Part shown: positions 54,685-63,528 of the stretch, one piece after another
Layout of the letters: every line of letters begins with the position of its first letter
Position numbering within the stretch: position 1 is the first letter of the stretch
Source of the DNA: an uncultured Desulfobacter sp.
GTDB lineage: Bacteria > Desulfobacterota > Desulfobacteria > Desulfobacterales > Desulfobacteraceae
Assembly (NCBI RefSeq): GCF_963665355.1
Contig: NZ_OY762229.1
Span: 5,022,001-5,086,000, forward strand
Direction of reading: 5' to 3'
DNA length: 64,000 nucleotides
Notes under the pieces: model-generated
Database searches by the model: none
Told to the model about the DNA's origin: nothing
Seen by the model: the letters and a program-made list of their open reading frames with translations, nothing else
Translations under genes and position numbers: made by a program

Positions 54685-57528
54685 TTATTTTTGTTTTAAT
54701 TTTTGCAGCGCAGATTGAGCCGGCTCATTAACCGGGTCTTTTTGAATCACTGCCTGGTAGGCTGTTTCTGCCGCTTCAATGAAGCCTTGTTTTAAATAAC
54801 AATCGCCGAATTTTTTTAGGACATGAATCTTTCCAGGTAAAGCGATGAAGCACTTTTCATAGGCTACAGCGGCTGATGCAAAGTCATCATGTTCAAAAAA
54901 AGTATCCCCAAGTTCTTCCCAGAGTACAGCCTGATTGGCGTCTAACGCCACAGCTTGTGTCAGTTTTCGAATACCTTGGTCAAATCGGTCAGTTTCCATT
55001 AATAATCTGGCTAAAAAAGCAAGCCATGCCGGATATGAAGGCTCATTTGAATGGTAGAGATGATCCGATCCAAGCAAATGATTTTCAAGATAAACTGACG
55101 CTGCGAATTTATCATCCCTTTCGGCCATACATCTTGCTTTCCAATAATGCCATTCAGGGGTTTCTTCACAGACAGGTATCCACAAATTTAAGAACTCTTC
55201 TGTAACGTCTGCATTCTTCTCTTTCTCTATCCAATAGGAAAACCATTGAACTGCAATTTCCCAATTTTCCTGCTTGACTTTAACAACAAATTCTTTTTCC
55301 TGGCATGACCGAAGTGCCCATTCCAAATATCGAGGAAGCGCTAACTCGGTAAGTCTTGTTAACCAGTACTCTCCCATTTCCCGCCGCTGTTCCCTTAATA
55401 AATTCAGTATCACGGGCTTGTCTTGGACCATATCTATCGTCCACCATTTCTCAGCAGATTCAAAATCCAGCAATTGTGTCTTTGCAACACCCATAAACAA
55501 TTTGGCTTTATCCATATCCGGCGATACTTTTTCTGCCGTTGAAAGAATCAACTCCAAAACACGGATCGCTTTTATGGGACACATCTCCTTCAAGCAAAGT
55601 TCAGTAAGTGCCAGTGCATTTTTGATTGAAAATGACGAATCGGCATTCAAATCTGAAAGAAGCTGATCTTCCTGTTCCAAAAACGAAACAAGTCTTACAA
55701 CCTCCTCACAAAAAGTCATCAATCCTTTTTGATGCCCCCCCATTTCAAGGGTAATGATTTTTGCCTCCTTTCTTAAAGCTTCCAAGTAGGTATCGGGTTT
55801 TTCAATTTCCTGGACGATCCGGGCCTCATTGATCATTTTAGCCGCCACTTCCTCAATGGGCAGAAATGATTTTAATCTATTTCGTGCTTTCAAAATATTT
55901 TGTTTATAATTTTGGATCTGCTTAGGAAGCTTGGCAAAGGAATCTATCTTTATAGATAACGGATCGCTTAAATTCTCTATAAACCGGACGACCTTTTCGT
56001 TGCTTGATAGAATCGAATTAACTTGTTTGAGTCGTGATTGTGCTTCACGGAGTTGATGATTGGCTGCTTTAAGCAATTTTGAAAGGGCAACACAAGGCCT
56101 TTTTTCCAATGCAGACTTGATAGTCGCATCCACATTGATCTCTTGCATTAAATCATTTTTAAGCACATGTTCAAAATTTTGAACAATTGTACCCTCGATA
56201 TGAGCGCCTTCAGCTGTCGCATTGATATAACGACAGGGATAATGATGCATAATTTCTTCAAAAGTCTGCTTAAACTCTAAAAGGAAATCCTGGGTTTTAA
56301 CCATGTTCCCATCAACACCTTGAACAGTAATCAAATTTTTCCCTTGATGCCAGTTATGATTGAACACAGTTCCTTTTACATGATCGGCATGTTCCGAAAC
56401 CAGTGCAAAATCATGCCCTATCATTATAATTGGATCAGCTTCAATCATCTGGGCAAATGAAAGAGACAAAGACGCCACCGTGCCGGCAGGTTTCATAAGG
56501 TTTTGTACTTTTAGGGCGTCAATCAACCACGTCTGAGTATCATTATCCTGGAAACAGTAAAAAAGATGGTCCAGGGGCAGCCTTCTGGCCGTTGGAACCG
56601 ATGTCGAAATAACAGCAACAAGGGAGAATGGTGCCTTTTTTATTAGATGTGGGGACAGTTTATCAGAATTGTGATCCCGAAAATCAAGGGTTGTGACAAA
56701 ATCCGGGGTAATTCCGTTATTCAACAAAGGAACCGCAGCAGAATCCACCGCAATAATAACACATTTCCCAACGGCTTTTTTTAAATCGGCCATACTTTTA
56801 TCCAGAGAGGGGCCGGCAGAAACCAGGATAGCCGGTTTATCGCGAAATGCCCCTTTCAGGACATCAACGTTGCGGGCCTCCCGGAATAGTGCCATGTTTC
56901 GGATTCTGTTTACAAACAGTTGCTCACCGCATTTATCAAATACGCCCTTGGCTGAAATAGCCTTGGCTGCATAGGCCCTTGCCTTATTGAAGGCTTCGGT
57001 GTACAGCGTTTTACTCCAATCAAACTGGACCATATAACTACTAAAAAAGATATCTACGGAGATGGGAAATCCCACTAAAGTTTGGTCAAACTGTTGCCAG
57101 TCGATATCTCCTACAAAAAATGTTACTTTTTCAGACAGGAAGAGCGGACGCAAATCCACATATGTTAGTGCGGTGCAAAAGATATCCAGAGAAGGTTCAA
57201 TAACCATCATCCGATACATATCCTGACGCGTTTCCAGAGCGGCCAAAGGCCTATATCCAAGCCCCATTCCTATAAGGAGACACACGGTCTTGTTTAAAGT
57301 TTCCTCTTTTTTCAGCATGGGGAAATTTTGCTGAAGCGCCCCCAATACATCATTTTCATCGCATAGGAAGTTAAACTTTTCTCCTGGCTGATGAAATTTT
57401 AATGTCGGGCCGGTTTTAGTCGGAAGAATTGTTCCAATTTCCACCGGCGTATGTTTAACGACTTGCTGATAAAGCTTTTGATTGGTTGATTTCAGGCAGA
57501 CCAGGTTTTCCTCACGATAGTTTTGCAC
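54685..57528 (-). CDS. Maf/DUF115 flagellin-glycosyltransferase-like protein with TPR C-terminus
   Basis: 947 residues starting at GTG 57528, seven bases after AAGGAG. The central MAF_flag10/DUF115 domain (about residues 205-440) contains ILVSAGPSLDKSM, VITPDFVTTLD-like, PADPIIMIGHDFALVSEHADH with the Asp-Phe-Ala-Leu motif. The C-terminal third (about 640-945) has TPR repeats, some with the GDCYLKQGFIEAAETAYQAV pattern. In other bacteria Maf proteins transfer CMP-pseudaminic or related acids to flagellin. The locus upstream makes two CMP-ulosonate candidates, so this is a plausible final transferase. Confidence 0.85.
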   Translation of the reverse strand: MQNYREENLVCLKSTNQKLYQQVVKHTPVEIGTILPTKTGPTLKFHQPGEKFNFLCDENDVLGALQQNFPMLKKEETLNKTVCLLIGMGLGYRPLAALETRQDMYRMMVIEPSLDIFCTALTYVDLRPLFLSEKVTFFVGDIDWQQFDQTLVGFPISVDIFFSSYMVQFDWSKTLYTEAFNKARAYAAKAISAKGVFDKCGEQLFVNRIRNMALFREARNVDVLKGAFRDKPAILVSAGPSLDKSMADLKKAVGKCVIIAVDSAAVPLLNNGITPDFVTTLDFRDHNSDKLSPHLIKKAPFSLVAVISTSVPTARRLPLDHLFYCFQDNDTQTWLIDALKVQNLMKPAGTVASLSLSFAQMIEADPIIMIGHDFALVSEHADHVKGTVFNHNWHQGKNLITVQGVDGNMVKTQDFLLEFKQTFEEIMHHYPCRYINATAEGAHIEGTIVQNFEHVLKNDLMQEINVDATIKSALEKRPCVALSKLLKAANHQLREAQSRLKQVNSILSSNEKVVRFIENLSDPLSIKIDSFAKLPKQIQNYKQNILKARNRLKSFLPIEEVAAKMINEARIVQEIEKPDTYLEALRKEAKIITLEMGGHQKGLMTFCEEVVRLVSFLEQEDQLLSDLNADSSFSIKNALALTELCLKEMCPIKAIRVLELILSTAEKVSPDMDKAKLFMGVAKTQLLDFESAEKWWTIDMVQDKPVILNLLREQRREMGEYWLTRLTELALPRYLEWALRSCQEKEFVVKVKQENWEIAVQWFSYWIEKEKNADVTEEFLNLWIPVCEETPEWHYWKARCMAERDDKFAASVYLENHLLGSDHLYHSNEPSYPAWLAFLARLLMETDRFDQGIRKLTQAVALDANQAVLWEELGDTFFEHDDFASAAVAYEKCFIALPGKIHVLKKFGDCYLKQGFIEAAETAYQAVIQKDPVNEPAQSALQKLKQK

Positions 57529-57704
57529 CCATCACTCCTTTTCCCTCTGAACTACAGGCATGAACTGGTTATCCAACGACTTAGCCCACAACGAAATAGT
57601 AACCGTTTTTTTTTAATGTTTTGATGAGATAGTCTTACTAAATAAAACTGGATTTGTAACTATTTGATTGGGAAAAAACGCTGAATCTTGCGAATGAACC
57701 AAAA

Positions 57705-58148
57705 TTAGTCCTGATGAATCCAATATCGGGCCCACGGACATCGTTCTTTGTATGGATAGCGGATCAGTTCCGTGGCAAGAATGCGAAAATCCTTATCCCT
57801 TACGGTATAATAGGAGACCACTTTTTTCCCTGATAAATCTGTCACCCCCATGGCAACATATAAGGTCTGGTACTTTCCTTGTACATCGCACATAACCGTC
57901 CCGGTAAGGATGGTGATATCCAATTCCCTGGTCACATTAAAAAGTTTCACCATGGACACGGAAAAATCTTTTCCCTTAAAATGATTTTCAGCATCTGTCC
58001 GGGTCAGCTCGCATTGAATGAAATTTTTAAATCCAGCCTCCAGGTCATAAAAATCCTGGTCTGCCCCATGGCTGGTCCCGGGTATCGTGAGACAACGTAC
58101 CAGTATCAATAAAAATATAGCATTGAAGATGCTTATTCTCTTATTCAT
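57705..58148 (-). CDS. Small exported protein, unknown family
   Basis: 147 residues from ATG 58148; ATG 58166 or 58172 would add 6-8 residues but overlap the upstream gene. A signal peptide is visible (MNKRISIFNAIFLLILV, cleavage near SHG-ADQ). The mature part has TDAENHFKGKDF and CDVQGKYQTLYVAMGVTDLSGKKVVSYY. It forms an operon with the exported receiver-like protein. No family recognised. Confidence 0.6.
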   Translation of the reverse strand: MNKRISIFNAIFLLILVRCLTIPGTSHGADQDFYDLEAGFKNFIQCELTRTDAENHFKGKDFSVSMVKLFNVTRELDITILTGTVMCDVQGKYQTLYVAMGVTDLSGKKVVSYYTVRDKDFRILATELIRYPYKERCPWARYWIHQD

Positions 58149-58158
58149 TTTGTCAACT

Positions 58159-58980
58159 TTATCCATTGGCACGCTGTGTCCCAGTTTCCGTTCCAGATTT
58201 GATCAGACTTTTTATTGTCTGTTGAAGGCGGTTCAACACCACAGGTGTCACCGTCACTGATCCTGCCCCTGAAAATTTTGACAGATATTGGCGCTGGACC
58301 TTTTCGTTATTATAGCCGGTCTCCACAACTATTGGAATTTTATGATCAATCTTGAGTAATTTATCAACAAATGCCTGGGACCCCATACCAGGCATATCGT
58401 AATTGACAATAACCATTTTAAATTTTTCAGGCTGATTTCTAAATATCCCCAAAGCGACATTGGGATCAGCAGATATCATGCCGACATAACCCATTCGCTT
58501 GATTACAGTATCAATGAGTTCACTGCGTTTGTTGTTTTGATCCAGCACCAGAATATGTCCCTGTCCGCCTACAATCTGGACTTGTGCTTCCGACACATCA
58601 CTGGTATTAAAAACCCGGCTGTTTTCCATGGACCAATTTACAGGATTGTAAGGATGGACATTTGTCACATCTGTTTCATAGACTTTAGACGCAACAAACA
58701 AATCGTTTTCTTCATCAGGCACCTTGACAATGAAGCCTTTATCCTGGGCAACATACCGACGCAACCACCTGCGGTATTCTGGATGATCCCCGGTGAGCAC
58801 CAGCATCTTTAAACCGGCATGGGAGCGTACCTGGAAAGAGTGGTAAATCATGGGACTTTTGGCATCGTTATCCTGGCTTTCCATGTAGTTTTCTTCAACA
58901 TATTCAACCATGAAATCCCTGGCCTGACAGGGCAGGGCCGTGGCGATCAAGACAAATATCAGGATAAAATAAGGTGCCAT
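58159..58980 (-). CDS. Exported protein with a degenerate response-regulator receiver domain
   Basis: 273 residues. An N-terminal signal peptide (about 1-20, ending LPCQA) is followed by a novel segment (21-135) and then a CheY-like fold from about 141 (GHILVLDQNNKRSELI). The phosphorylation Asp aligns with N193 in IVNYDMPGM, the acidic pair is reduced to D147, and the Lys position is T245, so it cannot be phosphorylated in the usual way. A receiver outside the cytoplasm would be unusual. ATG has GGAAAAG upstream. Confidence 0.75.
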   Translation of the reverse strand: MAPYFILIFVLIATALPCQARDFMVEYVEENYMESQDNDAKSPMIYHSFQVRSHAGLKMLVLTGDHPEYRRWLRRYVAQDKGFIVKVPDEENDLFVASKVYETDVTNVHPYNPVNWSMENSRVFNTSDVSEAQVQIVGGQGHILVLDQNNKRSELIDTVIKRMGYVGMISADPNVALGIFRNQPEKFKMVIVNYDMPGMGSQAFVDKLLKIDHKIPIVVETGYNNEKVQRQYLSKFSGAGSVTVTPVVLNRLQQTIKSLIKSGTETGTQRANG

Positions 58981-59088
58981 AGGTGCTTTTCCTATTTTTT
59001 TTGTGAGTCACGATAATAACACTATCGGCATGCCAACCTCACTAACTTAAGCGTTGGTGGTAAGAAACCGGAAAAACCGGGACAAATT

Positions 59089-59451
59089 TTACAACAGAGT
59101 CCTGGACACAACGAACAGCAGGCCGTAAAGAATGGTTAAAAACAGTACAAGCTTTCTGCGATCTGTTCTGCGCCGACCCCGGTATCGTGAAAGCAAAAGC
59201 CCTGCAGCATTGATCACGGTCCCTGCACCAAGAATATCAACAAGGAAGCGGACATAGTGCAGGTCCCAGTAACGCCTTAAATGCAGATGGTAGAATCGGT
59301 CAAAAAAGGTTTCAAATTCGGGCTTGGCCCTGTGAAAAATAAGAATGGCCGCAATCAATCCTGCACAGGCAGCAATATTCATCCAGATAAAAACTGACCC
59401 AAAAAAATCTGTGGACTTTCGCCTGTCTGGTTGTTCATTCATTTCTGCCAT
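59089..59451 (-). CDS. Small membrane protein, unknown
   Basis: 120 residues with three predicted helices (about 17-38, 68-87, 97-118) and a basic turn RYRGRRRTDRRK near 89-100. The N-terminus is charged (DRRKSTD). No family recognised. Its stop lies about 110 bp from the exported-receiver gene start; its start is about 80 bp beyond the end of the PPDK-regulator gene. Confidence 0.7.
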   Translation of the reverse strand: MAEMNEQPDRRKSTDFFGSVFIWMNIAACAGLIAAILIFHRAKPEFETFFDRFYHLHLRRYWDLHYVRFLVDILGAGTVINAAGLLLSRYRGRRRTDRRKLVLFLTILYGLLFVVSRTLL

Positions 59452-59530
59452 TTAAAAACCTGTCAATGACGCTGTTGATAATTATGAACTGATACATCGC
59501 TTCAACTAGTACCTGGCAGAAAATAACAGA

Positions 59531-60382
59531 TCAGCCCTTTATGTGGGCATTGGCTTTGAACCTGCGTGTGATCATTTCAATGACCTCTTCGGCACTGGTC
59601 TCTATGGGTTTATTGCTCACATTGATCATGGAAAAGCCTTTGGTAATATAATATCTCTGGGCGTTTTCGATCTCCTTTTCGATCTCCTCCCTGCCGGAAT
59701 AGGCATAGATATCCTTTGCCCCAAGGCTCTCCTGACGCATTTTCCTGTGCGCCTGAAGCTGTTCCGGGTTGATGTTCAATGCAAACACCCGGCGCCGGTC
59801 CACAAGGCCCAGGCTCTGGGGCATGGGAACACCCGGAACAAAAGGAATGTTGGCCACTTTCCACCCCAAAACGCTCATGTACATTGACAACGGTGTTTTC
59901 CCGGCCCTGGACAGACCTATCAATACAATTTCAGCCTCGTTTAAACTCTCGGGATTCAAACCGTCATCATGGGCAAGAGCAAAATCAATGGCAGAAACCT
60001 GTTCTAAATTCACCAGGTGAATCTCTCTGTAAAGCCCTGGGATCTCCAGGGGCGGACGGTCAAGAAACGTTTCTATTTTTGAAATAATGGGGCCCATCAG
60101 ATCAATGGTGACAATATGATTCTCCATGCCTTTGCGTGTAAGATACCGGCGAAGATTCGAATCAACAATGGTATGAACAATGATGCTTTCGATATCCTTG
60201 ACCTTGTCGATGAGATCATCGACCTGGCTTTCCGTGCGTATCCGTGGAACTTTTACAACGCTGATATCGGCATCAGGAAACTGAACAAGGGTGGATTCCA
60301 CAAGGTGAAACGCATTGACCCCCTCGCCGCAGGAGGCGATGTATATCATCTGAAATTTGCCGGTGGCAAGTGTGGCTTTCAT
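59531..60382 (-). CDS. PPDK/PEP-synthase regulatory kinase-pyrophosphorylase (DUF299)
   Basis: 283 residues. The fold starts with IYIASCGEGVNAFHLVESTL near 15-34; AIDFALAHDDGLNPESLNEA near 135-154 and IVLIGLSRAGKTPLSMYMS near 157-175 (P-loop-like) are the PpsR/PDRP signatures. It phosphorylates a Thr of PPDK or PEP synthase with ADP and removes it with Pi, switching activity. The likely partner is ppdK at 3935-6655 in this window, 53 kb away. No PEP synthase gene is seen here. Confidence 0.9.
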   Translation of the reverse strand: MKATLATGKFQMIYIASCGEGVNAFHLVESTLVQFPDADISVVKVPRIRTESQVDDLIDKVKDIESIIVHTIVDSNLRRYLTRKGMENHIVTIDLMGPIISKIETFLDRPPLEIPGLYREIHLVNLEQVSAIDFALAHDDGLNPESLNEAEIVLIGLSRAGKTPLSMYMSVLGWKVANIPFVPGVPMPQSLGLVDRRRVFALNINPEQLQAHRKMRQESLGAKDIYAYSGREEIEKEIENAQRYYITKGFSMINVSNKPIETSAEEVIEMITRRFKANAHIKG

Positions 60383-60441
60383 ATCATAAGGCCTTTATAT
60401 TTTAAGTTATAACTCTGCAATACATAAACCTGGGACAAGAG

Positions 60442-60795
60442 TCAATTCTCCACTTTGTTAAGTGCCTTTTTTCTTCTACGCTGTTTTTGCTTTTTCATCC
60501 GGGCTATTTTCAGGGCCTTGGCATCGGGCACTCCGGATTTTAGCTGTTCGATTTTCTCCACCAGATATCTCAGAGCCATAAACCGGTTCAAATGCTGGGA
60601 TCTGTGTTTCCCGAATTTTACGCTTACACTGGTGGGCAGATGGGTTAAAAATACGGCAGATGCGGATTTATTGAGCTTTTGGCCGCCACGGCCCGAGGAT
60701 TTTATAAATTTCTCCAGGATATCTTTTTTATAAATCCCCAACTCATTCATTTTCTTTTCAAGAGCTCTTATTTTTTCTATATCAGGACCAGGCAT
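60442..60795 (-). CDS. Release-factor-like peptidyl-tRNA hydrolase domain protein (GGQ)
   Basis: 117 residues. SGRGGQKLNKSASAVFLTHL near 30-49 contains the GGQ tripeptide that hydrolyses peptidyl-tRNA, and the basic tail (ARMKKQKQRRRKKAL) is typical of ribosome-rescue proteins. It lacks the codon-recognition domain of RF1/RF2, so ArfB/ICT1-like or a RF1-domain orphan. Starts at ATG 60795 without a clear ribosome site. Confidence 0.8.
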   Translation of the reverse strand: MPGPDIEKIRALEKKMNELGIYKKDILEKFIKSSGRGGQKLNKSASAVFLTHLPTSVSVKFGKHRSQHLNRFMALRYLVEKIEQLKSGVPDAKALKIARMKKQKQRRRKKALNKVEN

Positions 60796-60819
60796 CGGGG
60801 CTCAACAGCTCATTTTGGT

Positions 60820-62835
60820 TTAAATAACAGAATGTGCAGGTTTTAGAATGCGTTGAATTTTATCAGAAATCTCTTTTATGGAAAGCGGCTTGGACAACAC
60901 GGCCTTTATACCGATTCTTTTCATCATATCCAAAGTAATGTCATTGCTGAAACCTGTGCAAAAAAATATTGGAATATCCCGGTGAATTGCCCTTATATGT
61001 TTCGCCAGACAATCGCCATTCATGGGCGGCATATACATATCCGTAATCACAAGGTCATAGGCCGTTGATTCTTTTTCAAAATGAGCCAGGGCAGTCAAAG
61101 GATCAGCCATGAGCGTGGCGTGACACCCCAGGCGGTCCAGCATGGATTTTGCCACTTTGAGAATAAGCTCCTCATCATCCACAAAAAGAACATTGATGCG
61201 CTCTTCACTATCGGTAACCTCATTGCCCGCCAGCGTATGAATCTTTGGGGTGCAGCATTTTTGTGAATGATATGGGAAATATATTCTGAATTCACTTCCC
61301 TTGCCCAACCGGCTGCTCACCCGGATGCTGCCCCTCATCTCCTTGACAGCACCATAAACAACAGCCAGTCCCATGCCGGTTCCCTTTTCACTGCCCTTGG
61401 TGGTAAAAAACGGTTCAAAGATATGCTTCATCACCTGGGTTGACATGCCGGCACCTGTGTCTGAGACACTTAAGCAAATATAATTTCCCGGCTTGACACC
61501 GTCGTTGGTATCGGCGTCATGGACATGTACAGGCATCAAAGAAATCTTTATTACGCCGTGTGTTTTGCCCACAGCATGTATGCCATTGCTGACCAGGTTC
61601 AATATAATCTGGTGTATTTGGGTTGAATCCCCAAGAATGGAAGGACAATTTGGGTCCACAACTTTTTTTATGGAAATATTGCTCGGAATACCGTACCTCA
61701 TCAGTTTGAGAACAGTGTCTATACTATTTTGTATCTGTAACGGATGTCTTTCGATTTTCTTGTGGCGGTAAAAGCTCTGGACCTGATGCACAAGGTCCTT
61801 GGCCTGAAGGGCGCTTTCATAAATCTGTTCAAGCATCTCTATTGTTGCATCACTATGAACCGATCTGCCAAGAAGCATAAGTTCCGTATTCCCCAGGATG
61901 GGAAGCAGCATATTATTAAGATCATGAACCATGCCGCCTGTCAGGGTACCAAGGGATTCGACTTTCTGGATCCGGGCAATTTTTTCATTAATCTTAATTT
62001 CATTGGAAATATCACGCTGCACACACACATAATTGGTAATGTCACCATTTTCATCTTTGACTGACGAGATGGTCATGTCCGCAGTATATAATGCACCATC
62101 TCTTTTTTTGTTGACCATACTGCCGCTCCACATGCGTCCGGAACTTATGGCGGCCCACAGGTTAATATAAAACTGCCTGTCGTGTTTATGGCTCCTGAGC
62201 ATGCGCAGATCCATACCGATGCAGTCCGGCCGGCAATACCCGGTCTGATGCTCAAATGCCAAGTTAACATACTCAATGATCCCCTCGGAATTTGTAATAA
62301 AAATTGCCTGGGGGGACTGTTCCATGGCAGCAAGAAGCAGCTCTCTCTCTTTTTGAGATTGTTCTTTTTCTGCAACATTTCTTTTCTGGGTGGTGATATC
62401 CTGAACGGTGACGGTCCTGCCTTTTGAAAAATCAATTTCATCAATGAGGCCATAGGTAAGGCTGACGTCAATCATTCGGCCGTCTTTGGTCCGCCACTTG
62501 GCTTCAATGCTTTTACGGCCATACAGGACATCATGGTGGGCTTTCTGGCTTATAATGTCCCGGTACGACACCTCATCAGGAAAAAACATTCTTGTATCAG
62601 AGCCTGTCAACTCCGCCATGGAGTAGCCGGTTATTTCACATAAGCACCTGTTTGCACGGACAATCTTCTGATCAATCAATACGGCTAAGCCTATGGGCGC
62701 GGTTTTAAAAATACATTCAATGTTACGGAAATCTTTAAGTTTGGCAATGTCTTGTTTTAAAGTGACATTTTCAAACTCAAGCGCTTGAATTTTTTCTTCT
62801 AAATTTCTATATGACTCTCTTTGAGACATACGCAT
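60820..62835 (-). CDS. Hybrid sensor histidine kinase (two PAS domains, receiver)
   Basis: 671 residues, soluble. A coiled coil (about 1-35) precedes PAS domains near 45-155 (IVRANRCLCEITGYSMAELTGS) and 170-280 (IIEYVNLAFEHQTGY). A HisKA_2-like GGMVHDLNNMLLPILG near 299-314 carries the phosphorylated His; HATPase motifs NLVSNGIHAVGK, DTGAGM and GSEKGTGMGLAVV follow. The C-terminal receiver (about 545-665) has VDDEE, the phospho-Asp in VITDMYMP and LSKPLS. No membrane helices. A cytoplasmic signal, possibly redox or small-molecule. Confidence 0.9.
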   Translation of the reverse strand: MRMSQRESYRNLEEKIQALEFENVTLKQDIAKLKDFRNIECIFKTAPIGLAVLIDQKIVRANRCLCEITGYSMAELTGSDTRMFFPDEVSYRDIISQKAHHDVLYGRKSIEAKWRTKDGRMIDVSLTYGLIDEIDFSKGRTVTVQDITTQKRNVAEKEQSQKERELLLAAMEQSPQAIFITNSEGIIEYVNLAFEHQTGYCRPDCIGMDLRMLRSHKHDRQFYINLWAAISSGRMWSGSMVNKKRDGALYTADMTISSVKDENGDITNYVCVQRDISNEIKINEKIARIQKVESLGTLTGGMVHDLNNMLLPILGNTELMLLGRSVHSDATIEMLEQIYESALQAKDLVHQVQSFYRHKKIERHPLQIQNSIDTVLKLMRYGIPSNISIKKVVDPNCPSILGDSTQIHQIILNLVSNGIHAVGKTHGVIKISLMPVHVHDADTNDGVKPGNYICLSVSDTGAGMSTQVMKHIFEPFFTTKGSEKGTGMGLAVVYGAVKEMRGSIRVSSRLGKGSEFRIYFPYHSQKCCTPKIHTLAGNEVTDSEERINVLFVDDEELILKVAKSMLDRLGCHATLMADPLTALAHFEKESTAYDLVITDMYMPPMNGDCLAKHIRAIHRDIPIFFCTGFSNDITLDMMKRIGIKAVLSKPLSIKEISDKIQRILKPAHSVI

Positions 62836-62975
62836 CCTGAAAAAGCAGCCGTTGTTATAAATTTATCTAAATATTAAATATATTTTTATACTATTATCTG
62901 AAAATAGAATTAATTGACAAGAAAAATTTTTTACACAATTTCGCATTAAAGAGATCCAAAGAGTTGTGTTAAAGA

Positions 62976-63005
62976 TTGATATGACCACAATGAATGGTAT
63001 ATAAT
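62976..63005 (+). promoter_or_regulatory. Strong sigma-70 promoter with palindrome over the -10 box
   Basis: TTGATA (62976-62981), 18 bases, TATAAT (63000-63005). The -10 lies inside GGTAT-ATA-ATACC (62996-63008), a perfect inverted repeat that could be an operator. It is 92 bp upstream of the ferredoxin start. Confidence 0.7.
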
Positions 63006-63096
63006 ACCAAATTCGGTTGCATCCGGAAGGTGTACGGATTTGATGTCAAAAAACACTTTTGCTTGCAACCCAACAAAAGATATGGAGGTTATTGCG

Positions 63097-63528
63097 TTGT
63101 ATTCAAAAATTGTAATTTTAGATTTCCCGCCCCAAGAGGCCCAAAAGCCCATCGTCTGTCAGCTCGTAAAAAAGTATGACCTGATGTTTAATATCCTGAA
63201 AGCACAAATATCTTCAAAAAGTGAAGGGCATATGGTGCTTGAGATCTCTTCTGCCGGAAAATCCGCGTTTAACAAAGGGATCGCTTATCTAAAAGAACAG
63301 GGTGTCCATGTATCCACCCCTGAACATAAAATCTACAAGGACGAAGAGATATGCACCCATTGCGGCGCATGTATTGCGGTCTGCCCCACAGACGCCCTGT
63401 ACATTAAACGTCCTGAAATGGAAGTGATATTTGACCAGGAAAAATGCAGTCTGTGTGAGCGCTGTCTTCTGACATGCCCCACCCGGGCCATGGGACTGTT
63501 CAGCAAAGATATAAAAGAAACCGCCTGA
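63097..63528 (+). CDS. NIL-domain ferredoxin (2 x [4Fe-4S])
   Basis: 143 residues from TTG 63097, eight bases after GGAGG. ATG 63043 would extend the frame, but the sequence before 63097 is not protein-like and the TTG start gives the expected NIL-domain beginning (MYSKIVILDF). NIL domain 1-75, then CTHCGACIAVCPTDAL near 89-104 and CSLCERCLLTCPTRAM near 119-134. Overlaps mnmA by one base (TGATG). Such ferredoxins next to mnmA are thought to feed tRNA thiolation in anaerobes. Confidence 0.88.
   Translation: MYSKIVILDFPPQEAQKPIVCQLVKKYDLMFNILKAQISSKSEGHMVLEISSAGKSAFNKGIAYLKEQGVHVSTPEHKIYKDEEICTHCGACIAVCPTDALYIKRPEMEVIFDQEKCSLCERCLLTCPTRAMGLFSKDIKETA

Noticed and set aside
63043-63096. Longer ferredoxin start at ATG 63043
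   Set aside because: The extra residues are unlike any NIL-domain N-terminus and the GGAGG site is spaced for TTG 63097.
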